Assembly (NCBI GenBank): GCA_964017045.1
Contig: OZ024802.1
Span: 13,404,435-13,468,434, forward strand
DNA length: 64,000 nucleotides
Source: Omphiscola glabra
Taxonomy: Eukaryota > Mollusca > Gastropoda > Lymnaeidae
Direction of reading: 5' to 3'
In this document: one piece after another, positions 1-11,983 of the stretch
Position numbering within the stretch: the first letter of the stretch is position 1
Layout: every line of letters begins with the position of its first letter
Made by a program: the position numbers and the translations under genes
Notes under the pieces: generated by a model
The model's database searches: none
What the model saw: the letters and a program-made list of their open reading frames with translations, nothing else
Told to the model about the DNA's origin: nothing

Positions 1-137
1 GTATATAACTCTAAGTCATAAAACGCAAAATCTGATATATTTCGTACGTTTGTGGTATGCCTATCTTCATACAAGCAAGAACAAATGACAAATGTCAAGA
101 ACTTTAATTTTGTTTGGCTTTAAAAGCCTTAAAAAGC

Positions 138-203
138 AGGCCTGCACAACATACGGCCCAGGCCTGCACAACATACGGCCCAGGCCTGCACAACATACGG
201 CCC
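138..203. repeat. 22-bp tandem repeat, 3 copies
   Basis: Three identical head-to-tail 22-bp units, each containing AGGCCTGCACAACATACGG. No coding context is visible in the first 600 bases. Confidence 0.95.
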
Positions 204-334
204 ACCTTACATTTTGAGTTGTGCAAGTCTGCTTAAAAGGATCAATTTCTTAATTTGCGGACAAATCGTTTTTTCGGGTCACATTCGGACCTTGGCCACC
301 CTGCTTAAAAAGACGAACAATAGAAAGTATGAGA

Positions 335-545
335 GAAAAATACGGATCAGCCATAAAAAATACGACTCAGCCATTGAAAAATAAAACTCAGCCATGAAAA
401 GTACAGCTGAATCATGAAAAGTACAGCTCAGCCATGAAAAATATGGCTGAGTCATGGAAAATAAAGATCAGCCATGAAAAATACGATTCAGCCATGAAAA
501 ATACGACTCAGCCATGAAAAATATGTCTCTGCCATGAAAGGTGCC
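335..545. repeat. Degenerate ~21-bp tandem repeat
   Basis: About ten imperfect copies of a unit centred on CAGCCATGAAAAATACGACT. Copies differ by several substitutions and small indels, so this looks older than the neighbouring array at 138. Confidence 0.85.
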
Positions 546-608
546 AATAAATGGGGAAAATTATCGCAAACAAGACAGGAGACATGAAATTCCAGCTATC
601 CACCTAGA

Positions 609-686
609 GTGATTGCAACTCGGACAATCATGGTGTGATTGCAACTCTGACAATCATAGAGTGATTGCAACTCTGACAATCATGGA
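609..686. repeat. 26-bp tandem repeat, 3 copies
   Basis: Three near-identical units containing GTGATTGCAACTCTGACAAT. The short open frame across it is a by-product of the repeat and is not called as a gene. Confidence 0.9.
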
Positions 687-1300
687 AGAGAATAACAGTC
701 AAGTTAATCAACACATAAACTTTTTATGTTATATTTATGTTCCTACACGATCCTCCCCCCACCCCACAAAAATCACGAACCAAAACCACAAAAAAAATTA
801 AAAATGTAAAAAAATAATAATTGAGAAATTGCTTTTCTAGGTGTCTCCCAACCGGATATGTGTGTAACTATAAACATATCACATGGCATATCCGTTTATT
901 GTACCCAGGACGTGCAGAAAATCTTGTAGCCATTGTCCTAACACGGAGTATTTATTCACAGTCGGCTGATAGTACTAATCAGTGCTAGCGGCAGTAAACC
1001 ATTAACCGGCTGGGAGTAATAATCATTGATAGCGGTAGTAAACCATTAACCGGCTGGGAGTAATAAGTTTGTGCTCCCAAAATGCCACACACCCAATAAT
1101 GGGGGCGTTCAAATGCCCACCCCCTCCCTCTTTTTTTTCCTTCTAACTCGGAATACGTCACGAAAGAACACGCTACTACTGCGTTGACAAAAGGAAACTT
1201 ATCCATCAGTTCGCCAAACTGAAAGTTTGGTAAAACCTGTAATACCACACATTCCCTGGACCCCATTCGAAATACCACAGTCACGCTTACCCTTACATCT
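687..1300. other. Spacer with a 44-bp direct duplication
   Basis: No gene recognised. Positions about 987-1074 hold two near-identical 44-bp copies sharing AGTAAACCATTAACCGGCTG. The rest is unique-looking, AT-rich sequence. Confidence 0.6.
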
Positions 1301-1307
1301 CACCTAG

Positions 1308-2056
1308 CAGGGCCGGCGCTAGGAGGGTGCGGGGCCTTGGGCAAATTGAATTTTGCGGGACCGTTGACGTTATATATTCCTTCGATAGGAAATTAAGACA
1401 CGTTATAGTCGTACTGGGGCCTTGCTGGTCACAATGGGACGTGTCGTACTGGGTCCTGACTGGTCATAATAGGACGTGTCGTACTGGGGCCTTGCTGGTC
1501 ATAATGGGACGTGACGTACTGGGGCCTGACTGGTCATAATAGGACTGTCGTACTGGGGCCTTGCTGGTCATAATGGGACGTGTCGTACTGGCGCCTTGGG
1601 ACGCGTCATAACGGATATTTATTCACTCGCTTAGTTTCCGAAATTTCTATTATTTCCTATAACTGTTAATTGTCCTGGTCCAAATTTCTCATCGCGGCTC
1701 TATTGTTATCAATATCTAGGTTGTCAAAAACAAATAACGAAAACACGAAGCTGAATGAGCCATTGTAATTTGGACACAAGCCAAGGCTGAACAAAAGGTT
1801 AACGGGTATATATACAGTATAAAATTCCCTGATAATCCCCTTTCGTCTGCTAAACATGCGCCCAGAGGTCTTCCCGAGATTCATCTCGAAGGGATAGTAA
1901 GGGAGCCAGACTGACCTTCAGACCATTTGATTATCTAATAACTCCGAATATTGTGTTGACGGGATAAGGAACTATTAGTAGGCTTAGGTACTTAGGTATA
2001 TTATAAATATACCACGACAACGCGCCCAATTCGCTATCCCTCTAGCGCCGGCCCTG
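1308..2056. mobile_element. hAT-like non-autonomous element, 749 bp
   Basis: The ends are inverted repeats: the left end begins CAGGGCCGGCGCTAG and the right end is its reverse complement. The heptamer CACCTAG directly flanks both ends (1301-1307 and 2057-2063), giving a 7-bp (possibly decayed 8-bp) target-site duplication. No transposase is present, so it is non-autonomous. The TIR start and duplication length fit the hAT superfamily, which makes 8-bp duplications; that assignment is inference. A tandem array sits inside it at 1410-1600. Confidence 0.75.
1410..1600. repeat. ~35-bp tandem repeat inside the hAT-like element
   Basis: Five to six copies of a ~35-bp unit containing GTACTGGGGCCTTGCTGGTC followed by CATAATGGGACGTGTC, with small length variation. 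The core GGGACGTGTCGTACT recurs in the unrelated-looking 27-bp array at 24882. Confidence 0.9.
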
Positions 2057-2063
2057 CACCTAG

Positions 2064-3060
2064 ACCCCTCCCATCTGTCCCCCCCCCCCCCACATCCCAC
2101 CAAACCCTCTCACATCCTCTGTTTTTTAAACTTTGAAGCAGCACAATATGAACCTAAGTCAACTCTATCTAACATTACATCTAGGTCAATAAATCCTTCA
2201 ATGGATTTTCAACGTTCCCCAGACAGGACACCGCCAGGCGTTCAAAGAAAAGCAAAGAGCGAAATAAAGGCCTGGGCCCCGTGATACTCGCATAGAGCTA
2301 TTGTATTTGTTCCCAGCTGAAAAAAAAAAAGGGGGGGGGGGGGTATTTTGGTTAACAAAATAATCCCCAACCATCGAGTTTGAAATTTAGACCGTGTTAG
2401 ATTTGGTCGTGTCGGGGGAACAGTTGAGCACACATTAAAAAGTCTAGGGTTAGGTAAAAATTCAACACCGGGGACACAATGACAAGCTGCAGTATGGAGT
2501 GACGATCTTTACTGACTAACAACACGTAAAACTGTGGATGGCACACAGTCGTGGTGCAAATTAAGGCTGACTGCCGCCCTAGGCACTGATAAATCTCGCC
2601 CCCCCCCCCCACTCCTTTCCTCGAAGTTATGCGGGTTTTTACAAATTTCAAGATAAATAAATAAATACCTTTTTTAATGACCTACATATTTCTTTCTATA
2701 CTGCCTATTGAATTCATATACAGCTGCCACTAGTGTTAGCCCCACTATCGTAATTATCACAAACATGAGTAATGTCAACGAATATTTTTTAAAAAAAATG
2801 TCTTCAAAATAACTTTCATAAAGAAATAATTCAAATAAATTAGGCTTTTGTTTTTGTAGGGCCAACCTCGGAGTCCGACAAGTTTGTTGTAATCCAAAGA
2901 ATTCAGATAGATTCATTAAAAAAAACAAATAAATTAATTAATATGAAGACATAAAGTATTTACCTTCGATTTTTATAAATAGGAAGTAAATACAATTTGT
3001 TAGAGTTAACCTCCTTAAAAAAAAAAGAAAAATTGCGATTCGCAAATGGGTCGTAATATC
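2064..3060. other. Non-coding spacer with poly-C/poly-G runs
   Basis: No gene recognised. Homopolymer runs of about 12 C or G occur near 2081, 2331 and 2599. The remainder is AT-rich with no motif I can name. Confidence 0.5.
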
Positions 3061-3062
3061 AC

Positions 3063-3232
3063 AGTAGCTGCCGTAACACCACAGTAGTGGCAGTAACACC
3101 ACGGTAGCGGCCGTTACACCACAGTAGCGGCCGTAACACCACAGTAGCCGCCGTAACACCACAGCAGCGGCCGCAACACCACAGCAGCGGCCGCAACACC
3201 ACAGTAGCGGTCGTAACACCACAGTAGCATCA
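3063..3232. repeat. 20-bp GC-rich tandem repeat, ~9 copies
   Basis: Unit close to AGTAGCGGCCGTAACACCAC, with some copies carrying a NotI-like GCGGCCGC. The unit is not a multiple of three, so the frame across it is not evidence of coding. Confidence 0.93.
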
Positions 3233-3456
3233 TTCAGGGCCGATGATCGGTGTTTATAACAGTTGGTGGGTTAATACACAGTTAAGCATTCGATGTTGTG
3301 TCTTGTCATGTCCTGAACAGATGGGTCTTGTGGAGGCTACTGAAGGTGTTAGAAGACTACACATTTCTGACGACCAAGAAACAGATCATTACTATCAATT
3401 TTTATTTTTTTTACAAATCTCCATTCGTTTTTTTTTGTTCTTGGTCTCTACCCACT

Positions 3457-3528
3457 TGGCCCTGGCACCCCATTTGGCCCTGGCGCCCCATTTGGCACTG
3501 GTGCCCCATTTGACCCTGGTGCCCCCCT
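3457..3528. repeat. 18-bp tandem repeat, 4 copies
   Basis: Four copies of TTGGCCCTGGCGCCCCAT with single-base variants. Confidence 0.9.
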
Positions 3529-4055
3529 AAGCACGTACTTAGTCTACTTAATGGTACGGCCCCACATACAACGAAACAGTAACACATTCAAGATGAGTGT
3601 GATGTCTCGAGCGATGCATTCCTAATATTGCTTCTTTGCTCCAAATAGATAAGGGTGTCGGGACACACACGTGTCGCCAGTAACGATTCACGTGTGTCGC
3701 ATAAGATTGTGATATAAATTATACATGAAATAAATACGGAGTTAAAAAAAAAAGTTTCTTTGGATCGTTCTTCTTCTTTGCCTTTTTTTTCCCGACTGCC
3801 AATTTGATAATAAACTATCGCCAATAAGCTTTGTCATTTCTAAGATCGGAAAACGTCACAAAGCATTGCGTAATGTTACTATTTTTAGACAATGTTTTCG
3901 TAAAACATAGTTTCTAAACAACGTTTTTCCGCATATATAGCAGTAAAAATTTGTTTCGTAAAATCTTTCGCCACTACGCTGGCTCACATGAACGTAGAGG
4001 TACCGAATAGCTATTGAGAGACTGGCCCGATGATTTTAACTACGCGGCCGTGAGA
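3529..4055. other. Spacer, nothing recognised
   Basis: AT-rich sequence without a supportable gene, repeat array or element end. Confidence 0.5.
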
Positions 4056-4400
4056 AAGCCGCCCCTAGGCAACCGTTTCGTCCCGCCACTACCAACGTCC
4101 CGACCGAAAGACTCCCTGGGCGGTGGGGGTTGGTAACGCAACACCAAACCACCGGAGTGGAAGCAAAGCCGTCCTGACCCACAGAGAGTTAACTGCGGAC
4201 GCTTTAAACGCAGCGTCCTCGGTCGACCGGGCCTCCTCTAGGTCAAGGGGGAGGTTCCCGGCGCCCTCCCGCACGGGCTGGAGTCGGGTTGAGTCCTTCA
4301 GTGCTCTGGTTTGTGTGGGGGAGCGCCGGGGGGGGGGCATTAAGAGCTCACGCTCGACGGCCCACCGATTCCATCTCTTATGCGACATTACTATCTTAAT
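4056..4400. other. GC-rich island of unknown origin
   Basis: A block much richer in G+C than its flanks and open for about 110 codons on both strands. The long frames are expected from the composition, and neither translation resembles a family I know. It could be part of an unrecognised mobile element or a short CpG-rich segment. It ends near a poly-C run at 4438-4451. Confidence 0.4.
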
Positions 4401-4451
4401 GAGATTTCCTCCATTAAACGACAAACCATATCGCTCCCCCCCCCCCCCCCA

Positions 4452-5734
4452 CCTTTCAAGCTCTTGCTATTTCCTTTAACTCTTTCCAACTCTGTACGAT
4501 CATAATCGCTTGCAAGAGATTGTTATTTACAATAATGCAACTAATTCTAATTGAATAATTTCTTAGGACGCTGGAAACAGTATTTAACGTTTTTTTTAAA
4601 ACTTTGTCGCAAACATTTGCTGATTGAAGTGTGTCTTGAAGCTGTCACTAGCTCAAGTGAGTGTGTCGTGGAATTTTAATAACAAATGTTCAAGTGTGTC
4701 GTAAGAAGAAAACACAACCACGAGTCTCAGGTCGGCAGCAAACTACGGTCCGCGTGCCAAATCAGGCCCGCGACCTAAGTTTATCCGGCACGCGGGGTCA
4801 TCAGTGATTTTGAAGCCGCAGTGGGTGCACAGTATGTAAGTCAAACAACGGAGTACGGCATTTTCTAAGAAGTACACTCATAAAAATCCATTGCTCATAC
4901 TAAGCTCGCAGTTGATGCATGTTAACTGTTTCCCCAGTTAGTGCGATCGTAATTTTTAGGTGAAATAATTATCTTTTTCAGTTAGACAATTTAAAAAAAA
5001 AATGTGTTATAGTTATTTAGATAATATAAGCCATATCCATTCAGAAATCCCCCCATCTGCAGCCAATAAATGACCACTGCTATATGCGAGAGACATCTGT
5101 TCGTGGTTAGTTTTGCACCAAATAGTATAACTATTTTGATTTAATGGTAAATCTATGTTAGTGAACCACGAAATGAATCAACTTGATGAACAGTTGCGAA
5201 TGCGTGCAAAGCTGGAAAATAAAATAAAAACATTGAATGAATGCATTTATGCAAGATGGCAGATTGGACCAAACGAGAAAAGGCTGCGATGTCCGGAAAC
5301 GAGAGTAAATTAAAATCCCACGCAACAGAGAAGGGGGTCAAAGAGGGAAATGACGAAATAGGACGTAAACCTGTTAAACGGCTGTTAAAGCGTAAAGTTA
5401 GGTCCGAACTAACGTCTTACATACACAGGCGTAGGAAGTAGAGGCGGGTGGTTGGGAGCAGTTCACCCCTAGAGGGACTTTATTTAAAAAGGAGAGTGGG
5501 GGAGGTGTTCGTTCCATTTCAAATACAATATATTGCTTATGTCTTCTGTAAGTTCTGTGGTTTTTTGAGTAAGGGGAGGTAAAGTCAAGGACCGCCCCGG
5601 GCGTCACAAACCCTAGCCACCCCACTGCTTGCGTTATATAATGCGCCAGTGTTCTGTATTTAATTAAGTGGAAAAGGTTTGATGTTTTTTACTTCTTCTT
5701 TTATTTTTGTTATACACACCTACAAACACACGTA
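4452..5734. other. Spacer, nothing recognised
   Basis: Mostly AT-rich unique sequence. The short frames at 5241-5441 and 5398-5625 have no recognisable domain or splice context. Confidence 0.5.
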
Positions 5735-6130
5735 AATACACGCACTCAGAGAGCACGCATATGGAGTTAATACACACAGAGAGCACGCATGTGGAGTTAG
5801 TACACACAGAGAGCACGCATGTGGAGTTAGTACACACAGAGAGCACGTATGTGGAGTTAGTACAGACAGAGAGCACGCATGTGGAGTTAGTACACACAGA
5901 GAGCGCGCATGTGGAGTTACTACACACAGAGAGCACGCATGTGGAGTTAGTACACACAGAGAGCGCGCATGTGGAGTTACTACACACAGAGAGCACGCAT
6001 GTGGAGTTAGTACACACACAGAGCGCGAATGTGGAGTTAGAACACAAAGAGAGCAACAATATGGAGTTAGTACACACAAAGCACACATGTGGAGTAGCAC
6101 AAACACAGAGCACGCAGTGGAGTTAGTATA
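5735..6130. repeat. 30-bp tandem repeat, ~13 copies
   Basis: Unit built on GAGAGCACGCATGTGGAGTT plus AGTACACACA. Because 30 is a multiple of three, it leaves long open frames on both strands (139 codons plus, 149 and 155 codons minus). These are repeat artefacts, with no start context or non-repeat coding flank. Confidence 0.93.
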
Positions 6131-6711
6131 CACAGCGTTGGTAACACAAGCAATTAATAAATACAGAGATTTTGACATTATCCACATTGTAATCTCATAG
6201 AACTAAGAGATTTGATTCGTTGATCAATTTTAAACCGAAACAAACAAAGCATAAATCATATCCTACTTTTTAATGGCTTAATATTTTTAGAAAGACAGTC
6301 AAGAGACAGTACTCATCTAATACAAGCGTGAACTCCCCCTACTCTATGAATCTTAAGTGACCTCTGACCTTAACGACTAAACTGTTGAAACAAGAATCAG
6401 ATTGACTGGAATGTTGCTACTCTACCACGCAGAAATGACATTAATAAAAAAACAACTCCATCGATCAAGTGGTACAGGTGCACTTAAAAATGGCGTCAGG
6501 CAAATCCCCCCCCCCCCCCCCCCCCGGTGACCATCAAATATAGATTAGCGTTACACACCCCGGGCCCCTAACCCCACCATGATTTTTTTTTTTGATTGGC
6601 GACAGAGATCATATTTGGAGTGGTTTTTAGGTGGGTGGAATATTAAACATACCTCGTAAGGTCTTGTGTTTCATACCACTGATAGGTAACACAAATTCAC
6701 AACAACCTCGA
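6131..6711. other. Spacer with poly-C run
   Basis: No gene recognised. A run of about 20 C lies near 6506-6526. Confidence 0.5.
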
Positions 6712-6814
6712 GATGGCTAGCTGGATGGCTAGCTGGATGGCTAGCTGGATGGCTAGCTGGATGGCTAGCTGGATGGCTAGCTGGATGGCTAGCTGGATGG
6801 CTAGCTGGATGGCT
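6712..6814. repeat. 12-bp tandem repeat, ~8.5 copies
   Basis: Perfect copies of ATGGCTAGCTGG. It lies just upstream of a hAT MITE fragment (6895-7058). Confidence 0.95.
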
Positions 6815-6894
6815 GTGCGATCTGAATCGCGTGAAACCCCCAGCGAAAGCCGAGACACAAAAAAAGCTATAAAAAAAAACCAAGAAAGACCCTC

Positions 6895-7058
6895 TCATAC
6901 AGTTCCTCATGTTGTGGCTACCCCCAAACCACAAAATTATTTTCGTTCCTACTTCATAACTGTAGGGCATATGTGTTTTCCGATGGTCTTAGGCGACCCA
7001 CGTGAAAGGGTTGTGCGACCCCCAAAGGGGTCACGACCCACGGGTTGAGAGCCGCTGC
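6895..7058. mobile_element. hAT MITE, right-end fragment
   Basis: Closely matches the right two-thirds of the MITE at 23461-23647, including the AGATGGTCTTAGG-like segment (here CGATGGTCTTAGG), the AAAGGGGTCACGACCC stretch and a terminal GGTTGAGAGCCGCTG. The left inverted repeat is missing; the sequence to its left is a 12-bp array and A-rich spacer. Confidence 0.75.
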
Positions 7059-8913
7059 TGTAGAAGGACTATAACAGAGAGTGAACGTTTTGGCCAAACA
7101 ACATTGGACGGCAAAAACAGTTAAAGACAGAGGCAAACACTCTTAGCTTGCTGTATAGAGTAGTCTGCAGGAAATGGTAGATAATACATGCAACATATTT
7201 TTTGGAATAATAAATAATTATGGGAATAAATTTAAAATAACATGTATTTTGAAACATATATTATAGTCTCAAAGATTGTAAGCTTTGAATTTACTTTTCT
7301 GGTTCTACCCGAGTTCTACAACATATGAAGTTGGGCTGGGTGTTAAAATGAAAAGTCAGTTTAGTCGATGAGATTTTTTAACATACATCGTTAATTCTTT
7401 GGAGCAGGAATTTCGATACCCATGGGAATTAAGTAGTGGTTATCCTAATTCTTAAGATGCGTCAGTTCATGTTTCAGATGTACACATTAACGTTCACATG
7501 TACACATTAAAGTTCACATGTACACATTCAGTCTTCGACGACCATCTAAGATAGCAGTAAGGAGAAATGTATATAAGTAACAGTAAGGAACAACGTACGG
7601 TGAAAATGTTAGATACTTTAAAAAAAAATAAGTTAAAGAGTAATTTTCATTGAAACCCACCAGCAAGGTCGGCAATCCTAGCAACTTTTTAAATCAAAAA
7701 CCAGAAACAACAACAACAAAAACCCATCAAACTTTATATAAATTATACATGCTAAAGACTAAAGAAATATTTTTGAAGCCGCAGGCTGGGTAGGTTGTTC
7801 TGAGTACTTCTCTCCGTTACATCTCATGACAGAAAGTTAACTACTTACTTGTCTGTCTAGGTTGACCAAGAGTCGCCATCTTGGAAAGAAAACACACACA
7901 AGCAGAAACAGTTGCAGACGATGGCAGAAAACGACCCCCAGAAATCACATAACCGAAGAATCAAAAGTATTGAACACTGCAAGTCAGTGCCTGGTCGAAT
8001 GAGGGCCGCACACAAAAATCTAGCGCGCGGACAGAATCCAAGTGTTGGGTCGGTCATTCAGTGATGAAAGAATTGATTGGATGCACAGTGAAAAATAATA
8101 TCCAAAAACTACATCGGAGCGGAAAAAGAAATTGATGAAATAGTGGAGCATTGCTGTCAGGCGCTGTGAGAACGCATTCACGCGAGCTTCACCCGTGGAC
8201 TGAGACCTGGAGGTCCACATCGAACTATGCCAGGCTTTCGGCCTTAATCCCGCACTGTCAAGTATGCGTGTGTGCGGAGGGTACCTGGTTTTGGGTTGGG
8301 GGCGGCTGGAGGTGCGGCTGATGACAATATTAACATTGTCTGTAAAGTTCCAAGCCAGACTTATGATGATAAAAGAAGGATCATGTCTTAAATGACGCCA
8401 TTACTTGAGATTTTATTGCCTTTTAAAATATTGGAGGTGACGTCATTTTTTTAAAACCCCAGTTTAATCTATCAGAAATGGGAAAATTTGTCTTTTATCT
8501 CAGTGCTTCTCAAAATTATTTGAAAGACGGACCAGGAGGAATTTTGTTTTCCTGCAGTGACCAGTGCTCTAATTTTTTTTATTATTTCGACTTTCACTTT
8601 TTTGCGGACCGGTCACGTTGGGCCCGCGGACCTCAGCTTCTCCACAAACCACAAACCACCACCTTAAGAAGTTTTGCTTTACGCTATTCTAAATTTTAGT
8701 TTGAAAATTCTATCCGCCTTTCAGATGTGGATAATCAAGGCATTCACAATCTTGATAATTGTCCCCCCCCCCCCCCCCCCGCGTACGTAGATGTACACGT
8801 GATATAAAATTTAGCGTGACGTCACAATACGAAGCTTCCAGTAAAATGTGTTCAATAAATGATATGGAATCTGAGAATTAATTCCAACATTTCAAATGAT
8901 CGAGTCCACGCCT
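7059..8913. other. Spacer, no gene recognised
   Basis: AT-rich sequence. A 19-bp unit containing CACATGTACACATTAA is repeated about three times at 7488-7531, and a run of C lies at 8763-8780. Near 8600 a GGACCGGT / CGCGGACC stretch resembles hAT-like ends but cannot be bounded. Confidence 0.45.
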
Positions 8914-9906
8914 CAAAGGTTCAAATAGCATCACACCTTCTCAGTGTAAGGTTTAAATAGCATCACACCTTCTCAGTGTAAGGTTCAAATAGCATCACAC
9001 CTTCTCAGTGTAAGGTTCAAATAGCATTACACCTTCTCAGTGTAAAGTTCAAATAGCATCACACCTTCTCAGTGTAAGGTTCAAATAGCATCACACCTTC
9101 TCAGTGTAAGGTTTAAATAGCATCACACCTTCTCAGTGTAAGGTTCAAATAGCATCACACCTTCTCAGTGTAAGGTTCAAATAGCATCACACCTTCTCAG
9201 TGTAAGGTTCAAATAGCATCACACCTTCTCAGTGTAAGGTTCAAATAGCATCACACCTTCTCAGTGTAAGGTTCAAATAGCATCACACCTTCTCAGTGTA
9301 AGGTTCAAATAGCATCACACCTTCTCAGTGTAAGGTTCAAATAGCATCACACCTTCTCAGTGTAAGGTTCAAATAGCATTACACCTTCTCAGTGTAAGGT
9401 TCAAATAGCATCACACCTTCTCAGTGTAAGGTTCAAATAGCATCACACCTTCTCAGTGTAAGGTTCAAATAGCATCACACCTTCTCAGTGTAAGGTTCAA
9501 ATAGCATCACACCTTCTCAGTGTAAGGTTCAAATAGCATCACACCTTCTCAGTGTAAGGTTCAAATAGCATCACACCTTCTCAGTGTAACGTTCAAATAG
9601 CATCACACCTTCTCAGTGTAAGGTTTAAATAGCATTACACCTTCTCAGTGTAAGGTTCAAATAGCATCACACCTTCTCAGTGTAAGGTTCAAATAGCATC
9701 ACCCTTCTCAGTGTAACGTTCAAATAGCATTACACCTTCTCAGTGTAAGGTTAAAATAGCATTACACCTTCTCAGTGTAAGGTTCAAATAGCATTACACC
9801 TTCTCAGTGTAAGGTTCAAATAGCATTACACCTTCTCAGTGTAAGGTTCAAATAGCATTACACCTTCTCAGTGTAAGGTTCAAATAGCATTACACCTTCT
9901 CAGTGC
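8914..9906. repeat. 32-bp minisatellite, ~31 copies
   Basis: Very homogeneous head-to-tail 32-bp units containing TTCAAATAGCATCACACCTT and CTCAGTGTAAGG. Variants are mostly single substitutions (CATC/CATT, GTTC/GTTT). Each unit includes the imperfect inverted repeat ACCTT...AAGGT. There are no unique spacers, so this is not a CRISPR array. Confidence 0.97.
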
Positions 9907-10217
9907 TAAAGCAATGAATCAGTACAACTATCCAATCTTTAGCTCCCAACCACGCCATTTCAGCTTTCATTTTAACATAAATGTCCCTTTCCCCATGTTT
10001 ATGGTAGTATTCTTTTTACCGTTCTATTGCCCTTCACTTCACCATCCCCCCTGATCCAACTCCATAGCTCTTGCCACCACAACCCACATCGCCAAAACCC
10101 AACTCCACACAACTCCGCACCTTCTTTTCTCCTATTACCTAAATTAACATCCCTCCCTAAATTCACAACCATACCAAAACACAACCCCTTACTCGAACAG
10201 CCCCCAACCCTCCCCTC
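9907..10217. other. Pyrimidine-rich spacer
   Basis: Strongly C/T-biased plus strand from about 10027 to 10240, with no recognised gene. Confidence 0.5.
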
Positions 10218-10432
10218 AGCCTCTCTTCCCTAATCGGTAACCTCTGTCCCTCCAGCCTCTCTTCCCTAATCGGTAACCTCTGTCCCTCCAGCCTCTCTTC
10301 CCTAATCGGTAACCTCTGTTCCTCCAGCCTCTCCTCCCTAATCGGTAACCTCTGTTCCTCCAGCCTCTCCTCCCTAATCGGTAACCTCTGTTCCTCCAGC
10401 CTCTCTTCCCTAATCGGTAACCTCTGTCACCA
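10218..10432. repeat. 36-bp tandem repeat, 6 copies
   Basis: Unit containing CTCTCTTCCCTAATCGGTAA and CCTCTGTCCCTCCAG. Copies differ at one or two positions. Confidence 0.95.
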
Positions 10433-11409
10433 CACTTCCCTTGTGTACATCGCTAATGTTTAATATTTGTCAAAGTTTTTCCAGCAATCGAAATAGAATC
10501 GCGAGTCCAAGCACAATGCAACCAATTCACCCGTTGGCTGTTAAAAAATACATATCCAGTAAATAATCAAATTGATCTAACTAAATGATGTAAAAAAAAA
10601 ACAATATTTAAAAATTATTTTTTAAAAAGACTATTTAAAAAAAAATCAACTTCGAGTTGTGCACACTAAAAAGTGGAAGATAATAAACACATTTCTTAAA
10701 ATGCATTACTCAAAGAAAGTCTGTGCAGACGTCTAGACTAGTTTTTCTACGTAAACCAAGGATTCCCAATTGAAAGTAGAAAAAAACTTAAAAATGTTTT
10801 ATTTATATTTATTTATTTGAAAATAATTTCTGCACATACTTTCTTTTAAGAAGGAACATTTTCGATATCCCATCGGAGACAGGTTTTTAAATAATTGATT
10901 TGCAACACAGATATTCGACTCCTACCCTTTAGGTCTTCCATCTAAAGATCAATGAAATGATTCGGGAATCAGTGATCAAGCGTGATACAACCAAGCGGAC
11001 GATTGTCTGTGAGCCACACAGAATCGTCACGGAAATTTAAAACCTTGAAAAAATGATCAGCTTTAAGTCTGCCAGACAGGTTTTGAACAGACAATGTATA
11101 AATAGTGCTATCCCCGCCCTTAGTCAGAAATATGTAAGGTATTGTGTGAGCCTTAAGGGGTGGAGTTTTGGATGGGAAGGTAGGTGTATGAGACTGGGGG
11201 GAGGGGGGAGTAATGTGTGTGGTCACATAAACAGTGTGTGAGACTAAAGAGGATTTACGTAGTGACATTGGCATGTGTTCGAAATGTGGCTGTCTGGGAG
11301 GAGGTCTTGATGGAAAGGGGATGTAAGAGGTTTTTAAGGGAGACTACTTGTGTCGATTTAAAACGCACTTGTGATATTTTTGTTAAAAAAGAATCTCACT
11401 GAGTGCAGT
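10433..11409. other. AT-rich spacer
   Basis: Many A/T homopolymers and no supportable coding exon. The overlapping short frames near 10969-11402 lack any known domain. Confidence 0.45.
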
Positions 11410-11770
11410 TATCAGAAATTATGTTTCGTGCAATCAGTGTCATTATATTTCCTTCATCTTCCCTTTGAAAAGGGGTGATTTTCGCGGGGGTGGGGATGAA
11501 AATTTGATAGAATGCATTGTCACCGAAAACGAGGCGATGTGCCACGTGTCAGCTCTATAGAATGACGGGAAGTGGGTCACTTAGCCGTCCGAAGATTGAA
11601 AATCTGTCAGCCAGCCAGCAACGAACAAAAACGAAGCATGACCTGGCACAGGGGGCTGTTGATAGAATATACCACCATTTGATACTGAAAGGAAATTTGA
11701 AGTATACGCCTAGTGGTATCAAGTGCAGATATATATAATCTTTGAATGGGAGTGGGTCGTTATTAAGGAA
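11410..11770. repeat. Dispersed repeat copy A
   Basis: The part at 11641-11765 matches 17355-17475 over about 120 bases (shared AATCTTTGAATGGGAGTGGG and CGCCTAGTGGTAT). The part at 11420-11640 matches 24490-24740 (shared TGACGGGAA.TGGGTCA, CCGTCCG and CCAGCCAGC). The family is unnamed to me. Confidence 0.7.
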
Positions 11771-11983
11771 TTCCATTTGTGAACATTTTGTGAAGAAAAA
11801 GTCCGAAGAAGGGGGAATAAACATGAAAATTTCAAATGCAAGCTAATAATTGTAATGGTTCTCTCTTTTGTCCAATAAGCTATACGGCCAACTGCAAATA
11901 CCACAACTCTGGTTCTTGTAAGGTACGTTGCTGAATCCATGTAGTGGCATATGCGCAACGGTTGGGGATGCGATGCTGTTATT

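Noticed and set aside
4123..4479. 118-codon plus-strand protein
   Set aside because: The GC-rich block is open on both strands, the translation has no known domain, and it runs into a poly-C tract.
5664..6187. Cysteine/threonine-rich repeat proteins on both strands
   Set aside because: Produced by the 30-bp array in three frames; no independent evidence of coding.
8914..9906. CRISPR-like array (32-bp repeats, internal inverted repeat)
   Set aside because: Units are directly contiguous with no unique spacers and the context is eukaryotic; it is a minisatellite.
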